Below, one piece after another: positions 5,317-6,129 of a stretch of 6,129 nucleotides of DNA. The notes beneath the pieces are model-generated. The model searched no databases and had not been told where the DNA came from. It worked only from the letters and a program-made list of their open reading frames with translations. The stretch is from DAOUAJ01 sp034433615. Its GTDB lineage: Bacteria; Chloroflexota; Anaerolineae; DUEN01. Each line of letters begins with the position of its first letter. Within the stretch, counting starts at the first letter, position 1. The position numbers were made by a program, and so were the translations under genes. Location: the NCBI GenBank assembly GCA_034433615.1, contig DAOUAJ010000175.1:1-6129 (forward strand). The letters are read 5' to 3'.

Positions 5317-6129
5317 GTGGAATCGGGGCGGGCACCTGTTCGGGTTGGTCTCAGCGCGCAGTTGCTTTCGCTGGGTGGAACTTACCGCAGCGCGGGCATC
5401 AACCGCTATATTCAGAACCTGTTGCGTGCATTGCCGGAAGCCGCGCCGGGGTGGCAACTGGCGGCATGGGTGGGTGATCCCCGATTTCAGCCTTCGCCTG
5501 GGCTGGCGGTGCACTACACTCGCTGGCCCACGGCCAACCCGTGGGTGCGCATTTTGTGGGAGCAGAGTGTGCAGCCTTGGGTCGCTTGGCGAGAACGGCT
5601 AGACTTGCTTCATGCTCTGGCCTATGTGACACCTGTCGTCGTGTCCTGTCCTACCGTTGTCACCGTCCACGATCTCAGCTTCGTGCGCTATCCGGATGGG
5701 TTTCGGCCGCTCAATCGTTTGTACCTTCAAACCATGACGCGACGCAGCGTCTTTCGGGCCAGCCGGGTGATCGCCGATTCATTCAGCACCCGGGATGATC
5801 TGGTGCGGCTGTGGGGTGTACCGGCCGAGCGCATCGTCGTAGTCCACATTGGCGTGGAAAGTGAATACCGTCCGGCACCGGCCGCGGTTGTGGAGGCCCT
5901 TCGGCGCCAGCGAGGGCTGCCCAAACGGTTCGTGTTCTACTTAGGTACATTGGAGCCACGCAAGAATGTCACCGCAGCCGTGGAGGCATTTGCCCGTTGG
6001 GTGCAGGCCAGCGGTGACCGTGAGACCTGGCTGGTGGTGGCCGGTGCCAAAGGGTGGTATTATGAGAGCATCTTCGCCCGCGTGCAGGGGCTGGGTCTGT
6101 CGGATCGGGTATGGTTTCCAGGATATGTG
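5317..6129 (+). CDS. GT4-family glycosyltransferase, C-terminus beyond window
   Basis: The reading frame stays open for 271 codons to the window edge. The N-terminal acceptor domain has YRSAGINRYIQNLL (23-36), the usual opening of a GT4 subgroup found in polysaccharide loci. VTVHDLSF (115-122) follows, with H118-D119 in the conserved HD position. A segment with the RASRVIADS pattern comes next, then the start of the donor domain, FYLGTLEPRKN (207-217). The fragment stops at GYV (269-271). The E-x7-E motif and roughly 100-130 residues should lie to the right, so the gene is cut by the window and not broken. GTG 5317 is chosen because an in-frame TAA lies at 5311, the conserved domain starts soon after, and no other start fits. 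There is no Shine-Dalgarno at a usable distance. The TATAAT at 5305-5310 predicts a leaderless message. Its own promoter suggests regulation partly separate from the upstream glycosyltransferase. The sugar and acceptor are unknown. Confidence 0.9.
   Translation, partial: MESGRAPVRVGLSAQLLSLGGTYRSAGINRYIQNLLRALPEAAPGWQLAAWVGDPRFQPSPGLAVHYTRWPTANPWVRILWEQSVQPWVAWRERLDLLHALAYVTPVVVSCPTVVTVHDLSFVRYPDGFRPLNRLYLQTMTRRSVFRASRVIADSFSTRDDLVRLWGVPAERIVVVHIGVESEYRPAPAAVVEALRRQRGLPKRFVFYLGTLEPRKNVTAAVEAFARWVQASGDRETWLVVAGAKGWYYESIFARVQGLGLSDRVWFPGYV

Overview
The window is GC-rich bacterial DNA with every recognisable gene on the + strand. It holds five complete genes and the 5' part of a sixth. The order is a PfkB-family sugar kinase, chromosomal-type parA (soj), parB (spo0J), an MFS transporter, a GT4 glycosyltransferase, and a second GT4 glycosyltransferase cut by the right edge. 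Protein style, GC content, GTG starts, a likely leaderless gene and short dispersed intergenic palindromes suggest a thermophile-like member of the Chloroflexota (Anaerolineae or a relative). This is inferred from general resemblance and no marker gene proves it.

Region 1-92 carries a strong sigma70/sigmaA-type promoter with an extended -10, then a leader of about 43 nt and a good Shine-Dalgarno before the GTG start of the kinase. The kinase (93-914) is short and has the DPTGAGD catalytic motif, but its N-terminal sugar-binding signature is altered. A 70-bp gap with a near-palindromic repeat separates it from parA (985-1815). parA overlaps parB (1812-2726) by ATGA, so these two are translationally coupled and form a canonical chromosome-segregation pair. 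No parS site was found in the window.

After a 44-bp gap comes a 12-TM-type MFS transporter (2771-3958). The 153-bp gap behind it is filled by an unusual array of 8-bp units (GACGCGGT-like) that reverses direction and can fold on itself. Then follow two GT4 glycosyltransferases (4112-5236; 5317-beyond 6129). The second has a consensus TATAAT placed so that transcription should begin at, or within a base or two of, its GTG codon, which predicts a leaderless mRNA.

Functionally the left half is chromosome partitioning behind a sugar-kinase gene. The right half looks like the start of a surface-glycan or glycolipid locus extending past the right edge. The most notable non-coding signals are a 12-bp word, TAAGGTGCGACG, that supplies the stop codon of two unrelated genes, the octamer array, and the predicted leaderless start. 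I see no phage, transposase, CRISPR or RNA gene. Nothing in the protein-coding content is clearly a new system.
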